From contig NKYR01000015.1 in assembly GCA_003184365.1 (NCBI GenBank), forward strand, positions 248,001 to 312,000: 64,000 bases of DNA, read 5' to 3'. Below are positions 21,279-33,156 of this stretch, one piece after another (the first letter of the stretch is position 1; each line of letters starts with the position of its first letter). This DNA comes from Evernia prunastri (taxonomy: Eukaryota; Ascomycota; Lecanoromycetes; Lecanorales; Parmeliaceae). A program made the position numbers and the translations under genes. The notes under the pieces were generated by a model. It worked only from the letters and a program-made list of their open reading frames with translations. It searched no databases and was not told where the DNA came from.

Positions 21279-23615
21279 CTATCTAGTATTCGTCCTGGCA
21301 GTCGAACCTCCCACCCGCTGGCTTGGATAATACTGCGCCATGGAAGAAGGACCTGTTTGGACTTGGGCACCCGCAAGACCCGGATCGTACAGGTGTTGTG
21401 TGGGAGGCGATGGGCCTGACGATTTCCCATCTTGGGTTTTGTCAAAAGAACCGAGAACAATCTTCTTGTAGGTTGTTTCGTCTGCGCTTGCGGGATTGTA
21501 GCGGAGTGTGTCGACGATCTGCATGCCGGAACGAGGTTAGCTTGCTTGGTCTTCTATGTTGAAGGCAGGTACATTACATCTCGTTTGAGGCCATGTTCGC
21601 CTTTGATCTCATCATCAATACGTCCAAAGAAGTTGGTAACCGACTCATCGGTCCCAATCTGCACAAATTGAATGCCGACCTTGTACTTGTCTGCGCGAAG
21701 CCTATCAAGGTCCTTTGCGGTGTCGACAATAACTTCCTCGATATCTTCGAACGGCCCTTCTGGCGCTCCGTCAGTGAAAATGATCAAATTGAGCCCGGGA
21801 TAAGATTCTCGTTGGCTGGCATTGAGGGGCTCGAAAGCTTCCATGAACTCATCGAGATGCCGCTTCAGGCGCTGATACGTCGGCGTATCACCCCTCGGTC
21901 TGAAGCGGAGGAGATCCCGTAATTCATCGACGCCGGATATGTTCTCCTTAGATCTGGGAGAGTTGAAGAAATGGACTCTAAGTCTCCCACGGGCGCCTAG
22001 TATCAATGCGGCGCATTCGGCCAGGGCGTGAGTCGTGTCGCTCCAATTCGTGATGTTGCATTCTGGCACGTCTTCCATGGAACTCGAGTCGTCCACGAGG
22101 AAGACGGTGATGTATCTGGTAAGCTGGAAATATACCGGTTCGACTCCGCGTTCCCGAGGTTCTGCGGCGAGGGCGCTACGGGTAATACTGTAAAGACTGC
22201 TCTGACCTGTGTCTTGTCGTCGATTGCCTCCCACATTGTGCAACCGTATATTGGCGAGGCGTCTTTCAAGGTCGTCAATCGCCACGTGAGCGATATCTGC
22301 AAGCTCGGAGGCTATCTCCACAAATGGATGTTGGCTCGCGCTTCCAAACCTTGCGCAGTCGCTATGATTTGCATCGAGTGGTATAGGCAGTCGCTCTTTG
22401 CCAGCGTAGTCTAGGGTGGCGGATTCTTTGCTCACAATCTGGACCGAGTCAGAGATCTGTTCTTGAGTTCGGGAATCTGATTGTGCATACAACGCCCTTC
22501 CCGTGCGCGTAAACCTTGTTCTCATAACAACTTATGACCTGGATGCTGTTCCCATTGAGTAGCTGTATGAAGCGATCCGTAATATCAGCAAGCTTCTTGT
22601 TCTTCAGCTCAAGGTCCTGGACGAGCTTCCTGTTCGGACCTGTACCTGGCAAAAGCGCCTTTTTCAACACGGCGAGGAACAAGTTCAATGAATCCGCGTT
22701 GCCCGTGCCGCGGTGAGGGACAGCCAGAAAGAGGCATGCTTTGATCGGAGTTACGTATTCGGGATTGACCTGCTTGTTTTGGGTGATCATCTCATCAACA
22801 ACCTGCAAACTATTAGCATTTTGCATGATCCGTCCGTCTGTAGGACCTACCATACCTGCTTTATGACAATGCCACCAAGACTGTGTCCAATGAACATTAA
22901 AGGCCTGTCAGGGTCCTAGCGCCAAGGAACGTCAGCACGGTACTTGTGTAGGTGGCATCCCTCTTACTTCTCTCTCAACCTTCAGGCTGTGTATGAGATC
23001 ATTAACTGGTTCATCTAAACCACCAACGGTACTGTTGACCCAAATGTTGGCATGGTAGCCATATGTCATTACTCGCAGCCGGATGCCCTTGCCCTGGCCT
23101 TCGAGGAAAGCCGGAAGCTCATCGCGTAACCAACAAGTCTCTGTGATGCCTTCATGGCTGCGTTGTGTGCTTGCAAAGGTATCCCATGCGTGTCCATTCA
23201 GACCGTGTAGGACAACGATGCTGTTCGACAGTTAGCCTTCACATATTATCGGAGGCACTGTGAAGACTCACTCTAAATTTGGGGTCCCCGATTGCGGCAG
23301 ATGTAATATACTAAAGCCCATGAACTCATCTTCAACGTCGACTATTGTTGTTCCATTTCCACGCTCAGCCCTGAAATCTATCCTGTGGCACTTCTCAAGA
23401 GCTTTCTTTTTTAGGTCCATATTCTTGAAGGTGACGGTCGTCATCTTTGAGCTGCGCTTCGCTTGCGTGATTACATTTCCGATTCCGTTTCTAGCTATGA
23501 CGCTGCCAGTAGGGCCAACGCGGCTGTCGAAGAATCGTCTGACATCATTGCGGTCGGTCTCTTGTGGTAGATTACTGATGCGGATAGTGAGGCCGTTCGA
23601 AGTGGAGGGACCCAT
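21279..23615 (-). CDS. RRM-like / SesB-like alpha/beta-hydrolase / vWFA fusion protein
   Basis: Six exons on the minus strand, 23615-23272, 23220-22968, 22915-22856, 22802-22494, 22438-21578 and 21518-21279, encode 688 residues in one frame; the five introns are 51-59 bp with GT-AG borders. Residues 1-115 look like an RRM-type alpha/beta fold (LTIRISNLPQETDRNDVRRF). Residues about 115-350 are a lipase-like hydrolase: IVVLHGLNGHAWDTF, nucleophile elbow GHSLGG with Ser211, LFLAVPHRGTGN, and the His block LDANHSDCARF. Residues about 430-610 form a von Willebrand A domain with MIDAS DDSSS (Asp438, Ser440, Ser442) and IIFTDGAP; DIVDTLRYN and KKIVLGS follow, then a Pro/Ser/Gln-rich tail. This hydrolase type (SesB-like) caps many fungal NLRs, but here no NACHT or NB-ARC lies between. 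Probable role: signalling or self/non-self response; substrate unknown. Confidence 0.88.
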
Positions 23616-24861
23616 GATGGAAGCACGGTGTCGTACTGTGAGATTGACTGTTCACTTTGATGTATTCTTCTTGTATTTAAGGGAGCTGTTCATTCTGATT
23701 TGTAAGAGAGGGGTTGCGACACTTACTTTATAGCACACACTCAAGCCACAGGGGCCCCCGGGGTCCAGATGGACGCTCCCACCATCTTTTTGGGTGTGAG
23801 TGCCATGACACACTCAAAACATGTTAACAATATCGTCCCAGCCAGTGGTTCGCGCCACAAATGCACCATAAGCAAACTCCCACGAGACATAGCCTTGTCG
23901 AAGTGTGATAGCCTCGTCGGAGATGGCTGGCATTATCCACCAGCGATAGCCTTGTGCTTGGCGCGCAGCCTTGTGAGAAAGACGAAGCTACACAGCCGCA
24001 CCACATGCATGAAATGCTGCACACTCTAGCCTGAAGAAAAAGTCGCTAAATGAAATGGCGGAGTCTTTGTTAGGGGCAGAAGTTGCTTGCTGCTACCTTT
24101 ATTCAGCCGAACGCTATGAGGCTGCGGTCTTGCAAGCCGAACATCTGGGGAAACATTGCGATAAGGCACACTCGAAAAAAAAAAGGAATATTTCCAAAAA
24201 AAAAAAACGTCATAGATGAGTCATAGATGATGATATCTTCTTTGAGCGATTAACAGAATCCGAAATTACTTTTTTCCAGGAGAGGCAACTGAACATTCTT
24301 GCAGGGACATTTGAAGCACGCGGTAGGGGATACACTGAAATCGAGACCATCCCGAAGCAAAAGCAAGGCTGCAACAACAGGGTAATGCTTAGAAATCATA
24401 CGTTAGCTGTAGGTGTTGTTACATTCGTCAGCGCCAATCACTATTTGTGGGGGGTGACGAATTTGGCGAAGTGCATGTTGCATGAGCTTAAACCACTTTG
24501 TCCAGGAGCGAGCCTTCGATCAGAACGTTCAACCCGAGCAACTCCCCGATAACAAAAGGGCGGAGTGTGAAGACAGATTTGGAGGCTTTGATGGTGAAGA
24601 GATGTTGTTGAAAGGAGCAAGAAGCTTCTGAATTTGCTAATTGCTAGCGGAAGTTTATTATCCGTCATATTCAATAATAACACCCAGCGCGGGATGCGGG
24701 CTGGGTCTACAGGTTACCGATTCCTGAGTGCCTATGTTAACGAACGCTGAATGGTGAACAAACCACACTTATTTCCAAAGAAATTACTGTCATAATAGAA
24801 GGCACGCGTATTTCGGAGCAGATTTCACGTTCAGGAGTAAACTGTGGCCAGAACAGCCTTA
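23616..24861. other. 1.2-kb intergenic region
   Basis: Upstream region of the hydrolase-vWFA gene and flank of the foldback element. Contains A-runs at about 24175-24208 and a GGGGCCCCCGGGG patch at about 23750-23762. No coding sequence recognised. Confidence 0.5.
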
Positions 24862-25735
24862 TACGGCGGACGATGATTGACACTAGGACAAAACCAAGAG
24901 CTTCATCAAAATCCGATCAGTTTTTTTTTTCTGCTCGACTTTTTTCTTTACGTTAAACTTCTTCAGCTATTATTCTAGCTAGAATCTTACTTTAAATAAA
25001 ACTCTTCGAGGATAATTCTTCGAAGACGATTTTCGAGAAGATTCTTTGGGAGATTCTTGGGGGGGGCCCTTTCGGGAGGCTCTTCGGGGAGGTTCTTCGG
25101 GAGGGGGTTCTTCAGGGGGCTCTTCGGAGGGGCTCTTCGGAGGGGCTCTTCAGGGGGCTCTTCGGAGGGGCTCTTCGGGGGGGCTCTTCAGGGGGTTCTT
25201 CGGGAGGGGGTTCTTCAGGGGGCTCTTCGGAGGGGCTCTTCGGGGGGGCTCTTCGGGGGGCTCTTCGGGGGGCTCTTCGGGGGCGCTCTTCGGGGGGCTC
25301 TTCGGGGGGTTCTTTGGGGGGGTTCTTCGGGGGTCGAATTTAATATACGGTATCTTAAATTTAGAGTTCATGTTAAAATTTTCTTCTCGTTTTTTTCGTA
25401 CGAACTTTTCACGAGATTCTTCGAGAAGATTTGTTTATTTTTTTGGGGGGGGGTATCCAAAGAACCTCCCCCGAAGAGTCCCCCCGAAGAATCTCCCAAA
25501 GACCCAAGAGCGCCCCAAAGAACCCCCCCGAAGAGCCCCCCGAGGAGCCCCCCGAAGAATCTCCTAAAGACTCAAGACCGTCCCGAAGAATCTCCCCGAA
25601 GAGTATATCTCGAAGAATACTTAATTGTCGTTCGTTATAAAAAATTTGACAAGAAAAATAAGAGAAGAAAAAAAAAATAGTCGAGTTTTGATGGAGCTCT
25701 TGGTTTTGTCCTAGTGTCAATCATCGTCCGCCGTA
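24862..25735. mobile_element. non-autonomous foldback DNA transposon (MITE-like)
   Basis: A 50-bp terminal inverted repeat flanks 874 bp: 24862-24911 and, inverted, 25686-25735, with a single mismatch. The outermost bases can be read as CGGCGGACGATGATTGAC flanked by TA on both sides, which would fit TA target duplication as in Tc1/mariner/pogo elements. Inward the inverted symmetry continues imperfectly through a T-rich zone, then a G-rich left arm (25058-25335) and a C-rich right arm (25455-25610) around an AT-rich centre. The long Gly/Ser or Pro/Arg frames in several phases are by-products of the repeats; no transposase is encoded. Confidence 0.8.
25058..25335. repeat. G-rich minisatellite, unit about 13-17 bp
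   Basis: Tandem array of variants of GGGGCTCTTCGGAGG with T/C changes (GGTTCTTCGGG). The opposite arm at 25455-25610 carries the complementary C-rich version, so single strands could fold into a long hairpin. Runs of 4-8 G every 13-17 bp are also compatible with G-quadruplex formation. Confidence 0.8.
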
Positions 25736-25869
25736 CCTTAGAGTACTGGCGGGTAGGTAAGATACCATATTTCGGCAGCGAAAAAATCTTTCTTCAAATG
25801 TGCAACACTGAAATCTGCGTAGGCATGTTGGTTCCGCTGTCCCGTAAGCGATGCAGTTCCCAAGTGATG

Positions 25870-26950
25870 ATTAGGCTATTGTTCGCAAAAAATGGTATCC
25901 AAATATTGCTTGACATATCCACCCGGACAGTGTTCGTGGGGGCGTATTATCACTGGAGATGGCCAATTTTGGAAGTGTGGAAGTTGTCTGCTCTCGCCAC
26001 TGGCAATCTCGTGTAATATACCGGTCAACGAGCATTCTTGGCACTGCGATACATAACAGCGCAATTCAATGGGCTACCAAATTTCACGCCTGGGGGAATA
26101 ATCGGATTTGCAAGAAGACCGGCTTCCAGCGAAAGTCGAACGCATAGCGTGTGACCCTGATTAGAGGCAAGAGTAAGAGGCATGTTCAACTATTTTCCAT
26201 AATATTGGGCTCCGCTCCATGGCTGAGAAGTGCAATCACTGTTCTGTCATCTCCGCGGGCGGCTGCCCAGTCCAGCGCCGTGCGGCCCATGGCATCCCTG
26301 ACATCAATGTTGTCGGGATCGCGAAGGATGTCTGTCTCCAAGTCCAGGAGAGACAGTTTGAGAACGATTTATGGACGGGCGCAAAGTCTTGATCCTCTAT
26401 AGACCCATTGTCTCTAGATATGCATCGAAGGACCGCTGTAACACCGGTACTCAGGCCCCCGCGAAGTAGTATATCACAAGCTTTATCAGCCGGACAGTCA
26501 TCATTCGCAGAAATGGGTCTAAAACGTCAATTTGGCATATTAGGCCCTTCGACTAGTCTCTATTCGAAGGCAACTCTCTTATGGTTAGGATCCGAGCCAG
26601 CGGCAAAAAAATACGACGTGTCTCGTATTGTTGTCCGTAGAGAGCCCACTAATTCGAGGTTTTAGCGCCAACACCTGATGGACAATGACATTCCAAAATC
26701 TGCTCGTAGAGTAGAGAGTAATCGCGGGTGCCGTGCTGGAAGAGACTCTTGAGGCCTAGGAAGTCACCTTCCAAAGCGAATCTCCACGCATTGTGCGACT
26801 CATACCCTTCTCAGGGTAGTCAGTTCCCACTGAGGACCAATCTGGGACTGGTAACCAAGCTCGAGACGATAGATCTGAGACGAAAAAAAGCCCGACGGAA
26901 ACCTTGGCGGAGATGTAAGGAGTTTGTGGTCTCTGGCACGGAGTGTTGAG
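25870..26950 (-). pseudogene. ankyrin-repeat protein relic
   Basis: The minus strand contains ankyrin-type blocks in shifting frames. The best is at about 26340-26210, reading IDVRDAMGRTALDWAAARGD then VIALLSHGAEPNIM, a full repeat with the GRTAL..AA.RGD core. Downstream LTLASNQGHTLCVRLSLEAG and PPGVKFGSPLNCAV continue the pattern; upstream FAPVHK precedes a one-base frame change. Stops and frame changes prevent an intact protein. Ankyrin arrays of this kind are the usual C-terminal sensor of fungal NLRs or stand-alone proteins; no nucleotide-binding domain is visible here. Outer limits are approximate. Confidence 0.6.
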
Positions 26951-27417
26951 CAGAGGGAACTCTTGGCATTGTGTATCGCATGTCCACATGACTAGTGGAT
27001 TACACAATATTCTCAATACTCTTTTATCAACTGACAAAATAGCACATAAAAGTATCGAAAAGTGTGTAATTTATTGTTTGTTGGTGTTGGTTCCCAGCCT
27101 GCTTCCGGCCACCTCCACATCGTCTAGCCAACCACTCAAGTTGTAATGGTATAGGACCTGCTCCGGGGAGAGCTCTGGAATATTCAATTCAAGCATCCTA
27201 CATATCATATCTGGATTCAAACATAAAATGCTCATTTAGCCTGATAATACCTTCCGCCTCGAGCCTACCTACCTTTACTAGGTCAGATATTGTTCTCTTT
27301 GTTTCACTCCGGAGACCTTGGTCCTCCAACACCCTGACATTTAACGATACTTGTCCGAAGGGCCTTGGTTCATCAGCATCGCCATTGTTTAAGGACTACG
27401 GTCCATAGTGAGCCAAT
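26951..27417. other. intergenic upstream of the aminotransferase
   Basis: No gene recognised. It should contain the promoter of the class V aminotransferase gene. Confidence 0.4.
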
Positions 27418-28815
27418 ATGTCGTCACATAGGAGCTTGGAACTTACTACATTCGGCCAGGTGACGCGAGATGAGCACTTTGCTTTTGACCCCGCTTACAC
27501 TCCGCTAAACCATGGATCATATGGGGCATTTCCCACAAGCATACGAGACCATCAGCGGGCATTGCAAGACCGCATTGATGCGCAATCAGATCCTTGCATA
27601 CGGTTCACGATTCCACATCTTCTACGCGAAGCCCGGATGGCGGCTGCACCGCTCCTAGGGGCTTCCGTGGACGACTTGGTATTTTTGCCCAACGCCACTA
27701 CAGCGGTGAATACAGTATTGCGCAATTTGAGATTCGTTGAAGGCGACACTATACTGTATTTCAACACCGCTTATGGGGCCTGCGAAAAAACCATTAAATA
27801 TGTGTGTGAGTCTACGCCAGCCCAATGTCGATGCATCGATGTGACTTTCCCAATCGACGACGCCCCGCTGATACAGCTGCTCCGCGACGCAATACTTGAC
27901 TTGAAACAGGAAGGGCGGAAAGCAAAGATTGCCATGTTTGATACCGTCGTAACCTTTCCTGGGGTGCGCTTGCCTTGGGAGGGACTTGTGAAGGTCTGCC
28001 GGGATCTGGCAGTCTTGAGCCTCATCGACGGTGCTCATGGTATCGGTCACATCGATTTGGCACATCTAGCAAGCGTGGATCCCGACCTTTTCACCAGCAA
28101 CTGTTACAAGTGAGTATTGTGTCGTGATAAAATATTCATTTTTGACGCATTCAATTGCTTAAACAGGTGGCTCTACACGCCCCGTGGATGCGCCATCTGC
28201 TATGTCCCTTCCCGCAACCACCACTTAATACGCTCTACGATACCCACTTCACACGGCTTCGAAGCCAATACGAAAGACGACATGGATGGCATGTCTAGCG
28301 CTGGACAAGGCCGTGGCCGTTTCGGTATTCTATTCGATTGGGCAGCCACAGTTGATCAGACACCATATCTCTGCGTTCCGGAGGCAATCAAGTTTCGTAC
28401 CGACGTGTGCGGTGGCGAGAACAGAATCAGGGACTATTGCTTCAACCTCGCTCGCGACGGTGGACATCGACTTGCAAGTATTCTTGGTACGGAAGTTATG
28501 CAAAATTCACGGGGTACGCTAGGCCAGTGTTGTTTTACTAACGTGCGACTGCCTCTGCTCTTCCATACGGAGTCTCAAGGTGGCCTGGCCCATGCCGAAG
28601 GACCTGACGTTGTCAAATGGATAATGGATCGTTTGCTGTGTGAATTCAACACATGGATCCCTGGGAAATTCTATGCTGGAGCTATTTGGATGCGTCTCAG
28701 CGCTCAGACATATCTCGAGATCAAAGATTTCGAGTGGGCTGCAGGTATACTGCAGGGGCTGTGTGACCGAGTAGCACAGGGTGAGTGGCGTTCGCCGCTT
28801 GAGAAAGTTTCTTAA
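27418..28815 (+). CDS. PLP-dependent class V aminotransferase (Egt2/isopenicillin N epimerase-like)
   Basis: Two exons, 27418-28109 and 28167-28815, with a 57-bp intron splitting the codon of the catalytic lysine; 446 residues. The start MSSHRSLEL is the first ATG of the frame. Family marks: LNHGSYGAFP near residue 30, VFLPNATTAVNTVLRN (cofactor phosphate loop), LSLIDGAHGIGH (Asp that pairs with the pyridine nitrogen), and SNCYKWLYTPRG with the Schiff-base Lys231. This pattern is shared by hercynylcysteine sulfoxide lyase (Egt2, ergothioneine), isopenicillin N epimerase-like enzymes and cysteine desulfurase-like proteins of secondary metabolism; substrate cannot be settled by eye. A P450 follows about 400 bp downstream on the same strand, suggesting a shared pathway. 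Confidence 0.88.
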
Positions 28816-29223
28816 GTTGGTGTCCCTTTGCTCCTTAGTCAATTTAATTCTAGCGCACCAGCGTGTGCTTTCCACGTGACCCTTGTGGGCTGAGATATGT
28901 AACCGCGGGCAGCCGCGGCAGCTCGACCCGATGTAACCTTCTGGAACCGCAGTGGTTGTCGCTGTTTATGTAAGCTATTGCCCCAGGCTTGAGGTGCTCC
29001 ATGATTTAGAGCACAAGTACATCTCCGTAGTACTCTCCGCTTGCACCTTCTTCTGATTGTTTGCATCTCACCACAAAATTTGGTAAAGCAATTACCCATC
29101 AAAGGCTTGACCCAGGCTGCGGTAAAGTTCACCAGATTCCATATCGCGCACTGACTATTGAGAAGGAGGTCGCGACTGCTTATAGTCAAATTGCTTGGGA
29201 CATCCAGCCTCATACTCAACGCC

Positions 29224-30935
29224 ATGCCGTCCTGGATAAATGTCGTGGCTAGCCTTATGTCTTTGCAGCTTGCGTATACCATCTACGCTGTGGTCACTAG
29301 ACTTTTTCTCAGCCCATTGAGAGGTATTCCAGGTCCGAAGCTTGCTGCCTTAACGTCATGGTATGAATTCTACTTCGATGCAATTCAACAAGGCAAGTTT
29401 GTCTCGAAAATTAAAAAATTACATTCGCAATACGGTATGGCCGTTCTACCTCGTGTCAGTAATATCCTCTGACGCGTCTTCTACGCAGGTCCCATCGTGC
29501 GAATTACACCGTGGGAGGTGCATGTGAACGATGTTGAATTCCTGGATGATATCTACCCCGCCTCCTTCCGTCGACGGGAAAAGTATGCGTACCAAACTAG
29601 GACGCTACCTGTGCCACTTTCAGTGGGAGGAAGCCTACAGCATGACCTTCATCGGAAACGCCGCGAGGCATTGAATCCATTTTTCAGTAAGAAATCCGTA
29701 CAGGGTCTTGGACCCATGATTTCTGGAAAAGTAGACCTGCTGTGCAAACGTTTTGACGATCATCTCAATTCGCGAATCCCCATCAGTCTATCTGATACCT
29801 ATTTTGCTTTTTCAAATGAGTAGGTCGAGACCCTAGGATTTCCTTTAGCTCGCTTACCAGAGCCAGTGTCGTCTTGCAGTACAGCTTTGGACATGACAAC
29901 AATCTACTGAGGGACCCAGTCAGAGCATCTACACTGCGAGCTCACCTGTCGGAACTTCTACTTGGGGTAAAGTTCAACCAACACTTTCCGTGGATAGTAG
30001 ATATACTAGAGATGCTGCCCATGGTGCTGGCAAGGCATATCATGCCACCTGGAGTACTCGATATGAAAGAGTTCTCAACTGTAAGTTCCCACATCCGTCC
30101 TTCTATCATCATTTAACATTCTATAAGAAAATCAGCGAAGACATCGAGCGGGTGCTCCATGACCGTGACGATGCGAAGAGAGGCGGGAAACGCTCGATCT
30201 TTTACGAGTTGCGTGACAATCCTACTTTACCACCGTCTGAGAAAAGCTCGTTACGGCTCGAACACGAGGGGACTCTACTTGTCATGGCCGGTATAAAGCG
30301 CAATACTCTTCGCTGATATTTGGTTCTGACTGACACGGGCTCTAGGAACCGAGTCAACGGCAAAGTCTATGGCTATCACTCATTTCCATCTGATGTCGAA
30401 TCCCGCAGTGATGGCTAAAGTCCGAGCCGAGCTTCGAACAGTGCCGGAGAATGCCTCCTGGACCGAGCTTGAACAATTGTCGTACCTTAGCGCCTGCATA
30501 GCTGAAGGAAACCGACTCTCGTTCGGGGTGACAGCAAGAGTCTGCCGTATCGCCCCCGACGAAGCACTCTATTATAAGGGATATACCATACCCCCCGGCA
30601 CACCCGTGAGCATGGTGACCCTCTGCATTCACACGGACGAGCATATTTTCCCGAACCCCTGGACCTTCGATCCTGACAGGTGGCTCGGCTCCGAGGGTGT
30701 TGCACGACGCAAGTACCAGATGGCGTTCAACAAGGGCGGGCGCAATTGCATCGGGATAAACCTAGCGCATGCAGAACTGTTTCTGGTCATAGCCGCTGTG
30801 GCGCGGTATGAATTGCAACTTTTCGAGACAGATGGATCGGACGTGGAGTTTCGGCACGACTATCATGTTGCGTATCCGAAATTGGACAGTAAAGGGGTAA
30901 GGGCCATTGTGAAAGAAAAGGTAGCGATGGCTTAG
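29224..30935 (+). CDS. cytochrome P450 monooxygenase
   Basis: Five exons, 29224-29434, 29489-29819, 29867-30080, 30128-30290 and 30346-30935, encode 502 residues, a standard microsomal P450 length. The N-terminus is a membrane anchor followed by the Pro-rich hinge (LSPLRGIPGPKLAAL). The oxygen-binding I-helix motif AGTESTA spans the last intron, EGNRLS holds the ExxR-type K-helix (here Glu-Gly-Asn-Arg), FDPDRWL is the PERF-like region, and FNKGGRNCIG is the heme loop with Cys441. The second intron's acceptor was placed at 29866, because only that restores VVLQYSFG in frame. Fungal P450s of this type commonly oxidise secondary metabolites or lipids; the substrate is unknown. Confidence 0.9.
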
Positions 30936-33156
30936 GATGGGCGGCCTCTCTAGCTTCCAAATTTTGATGCCTCGAGCATTGAAGCTTCGCTGTAGTGATT
31001 GAAGGGCTCTTCTGCACCGCAATCAACAATTGTCAAAGTCCCTTCAGGAGTCGAGTCGTTTATGGTACTGTGATGGTACTCAATGAGGGACTTTGATCGA
31101 GAGGAGAACGCCGTAAATCGATATGACTTAATGATGAATATGTACAACATGAGGCATTTCTTCTACTAGATTTGCACCGCCTTCGAGCTAACTACCACGC
31201 TCTGAACCGCTGCTTCGGGATCGATAAAGTGAAAAACGCTTCGTCCTACAATGTTCAGACAAAGCTTAGACAGACAACAACGCAGGAGCCGGAAGAGCTG
31301 TTTTCTTACGCTGACTCAACTCCCTACGCCAATTTCTCGAAGAAACTCTTAGCTGCCAGCGCGAACGCATCCACCCCCGTCCTCATCGTCCGCTGGATTG
31401 TGGGTGTAAAGAACACGAAATAACTATACAAAAGCTCGTTAATCTTACCCGATCGCTCGGCCTGCTCCCACTCGGGATCCAAGCATCCGTACATGTAGTG
31501 TATCAGAAGAGCGCCGCAGGTGCTTGCCAGGATGGAAACGTCCTGGCGCGCGCTGAACGGATCGGTGTCGATCATGTTGTCTCAGCCAGCAACAAAGGTT
31601 TCTGGACCAGTATCCCCATAGTGCCATGGATATCCATATGGGGGCTCATATGTGCAGATCTCTTTTCATCACATAAATGCTTCCTCAATCGCCAACAGTG
31701 CACCTCCAGAGACCTGTTCGATCCAGTGTCCGCGGTTGTTGCTCGAAAGCTTTGATCCGTATCGAGGAATAGTACTCACACTCTAGAGCATAGCTCCCTC
31801 ACGCACACTTGACTACTGCAGTAGTCGGATCATCTTCCTGAAACGATCTGTTTCAAAAAACAACAACGCAGACACTAGAACGACATGAGGAGGGGTCCAT
31901 GTATCAAATTAGAAACCCACTCTTTGCGCTACTTACCTCGGAGGTGCAATCTGTGGCAGGGCAGACTAGCTCAAGTCCAAGTAAGAACAGCTCACAGAGG
32001 GATTCTGCCTTCCGAGACTGGATGCGTGAAAACATGTGGCGCAAGAGGCGTCCTTGTTATTGTGAAGTAAGCTCATTCGACAACATGCGCATACGCTCCT
32101 AGATATGCCTAATTAGCACCTCACCTCAGTCGCCCAAATTGTATTTCACTTTTCATACTAGACCATTTGTTTAGAAGCACGATCCTCATACAAACCTTCA
32201 CATCTCCACGTCTAATCTGATATCACACTCCAAAATTGTTCGTAGCAAGAAGCGACTAGCTGAGACGTATTGAAGGCGGAATCTAGATTGTGTCAAGAGG
32301 CAAGAGGAGCCTCGAAGGTCGATTCCAATACCCTACCCTATCCGAACTGAATAAATCAACTTGGAACAATCATCTCAACTAGGCCTCAAACATTACGAGC
32401 GTAATGTCTCACGTGCCAAAAGCGTTACTGGAAGAAAGCTAGAAGGGAAAAACTACGAATAGTGCCAAAGAGAACGACTTGTCAGTGATAAAGAAATGCT
32501 TCATCAAAGAAGATATCATTTGTATAGGCAAAAAGCCGTCAACAAGGAGTTCAATACCCATGTGAGTTCTCCATCATTTTTGCGCTTTACGCGCTTCGAG
32601 CAGAGACTCAAGGGTGAGCATATGTCCTGGCCCAAAGGCTTTTGGAGAGCTTCGCACCTTTTGGTTCTTCAACATCTACTTTATGCCCCAGCTTCCGGTC
32701 ATGTCTAGTCATCTAGCTGTTGCTCCAGGTGCCGCGGGTTGCCTAGAAGCTTTTTTCTAGAAGGATATATGACCCGGAAGGTTGTGTACTGATTCCAGCG
32801 CCCCAGTTGCCTGTGACGTGGCATGCTGCGGGCCGACTTCCTGTGGAGGCTGTTACTTAGATGCGTAAATATCTGGAAAAGGAAAGAGGTTTGATGGTCA
32901 AAGACTAGCTTTGTGAACACAAAGTGTTGCACGCAAGCATGAAAGAGAGGAGAGGCAGCAAAACCAAATGCGCAAAGTGATTGATCAAATAGTCCCATGT
33001 TCAGACTACCCTGCATGAACAATCTCATCCGCATGCATTTAGCGTAGAAAGCCGCGGAATCCTTGGCGCCGAATATACTTATATCGCGCTTCCCCCCTCC
33101 TTCCTCAAACACAGTAGCACAAAATTAATCTTACCCACACAGTTGACGAAACCAAC
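30936..33156. other. 2.2-kb intergenic region
   Basis: No confident gene. On the minus strand at about 31755-31324 two short frames (NNRGHWIEQVSGGALLAIEE and one running SARQDVSILASTCGALLIHYM) have protein-like composition and could be exons of an unrecognised or decayed gene. An upstream AT-rich TATACTTATATC lies about 85 bp before the next start codon. Confidence 0.4.

Noticed and set aside
25046..25680. Long Gly/Ser-rich and Pro/Arg-rich open frames
   Set aside because: They arise in several phases and both strands from the G-rich minisatellite of the foldback element; composition and symmetry show that they are not genes.
31324..31755. Possible decayed gene on the minus strand
   Set aside because: Two short frames look protein-like but match no family I know and cannot be joined convincingly, so only noted in the intergenic entry.
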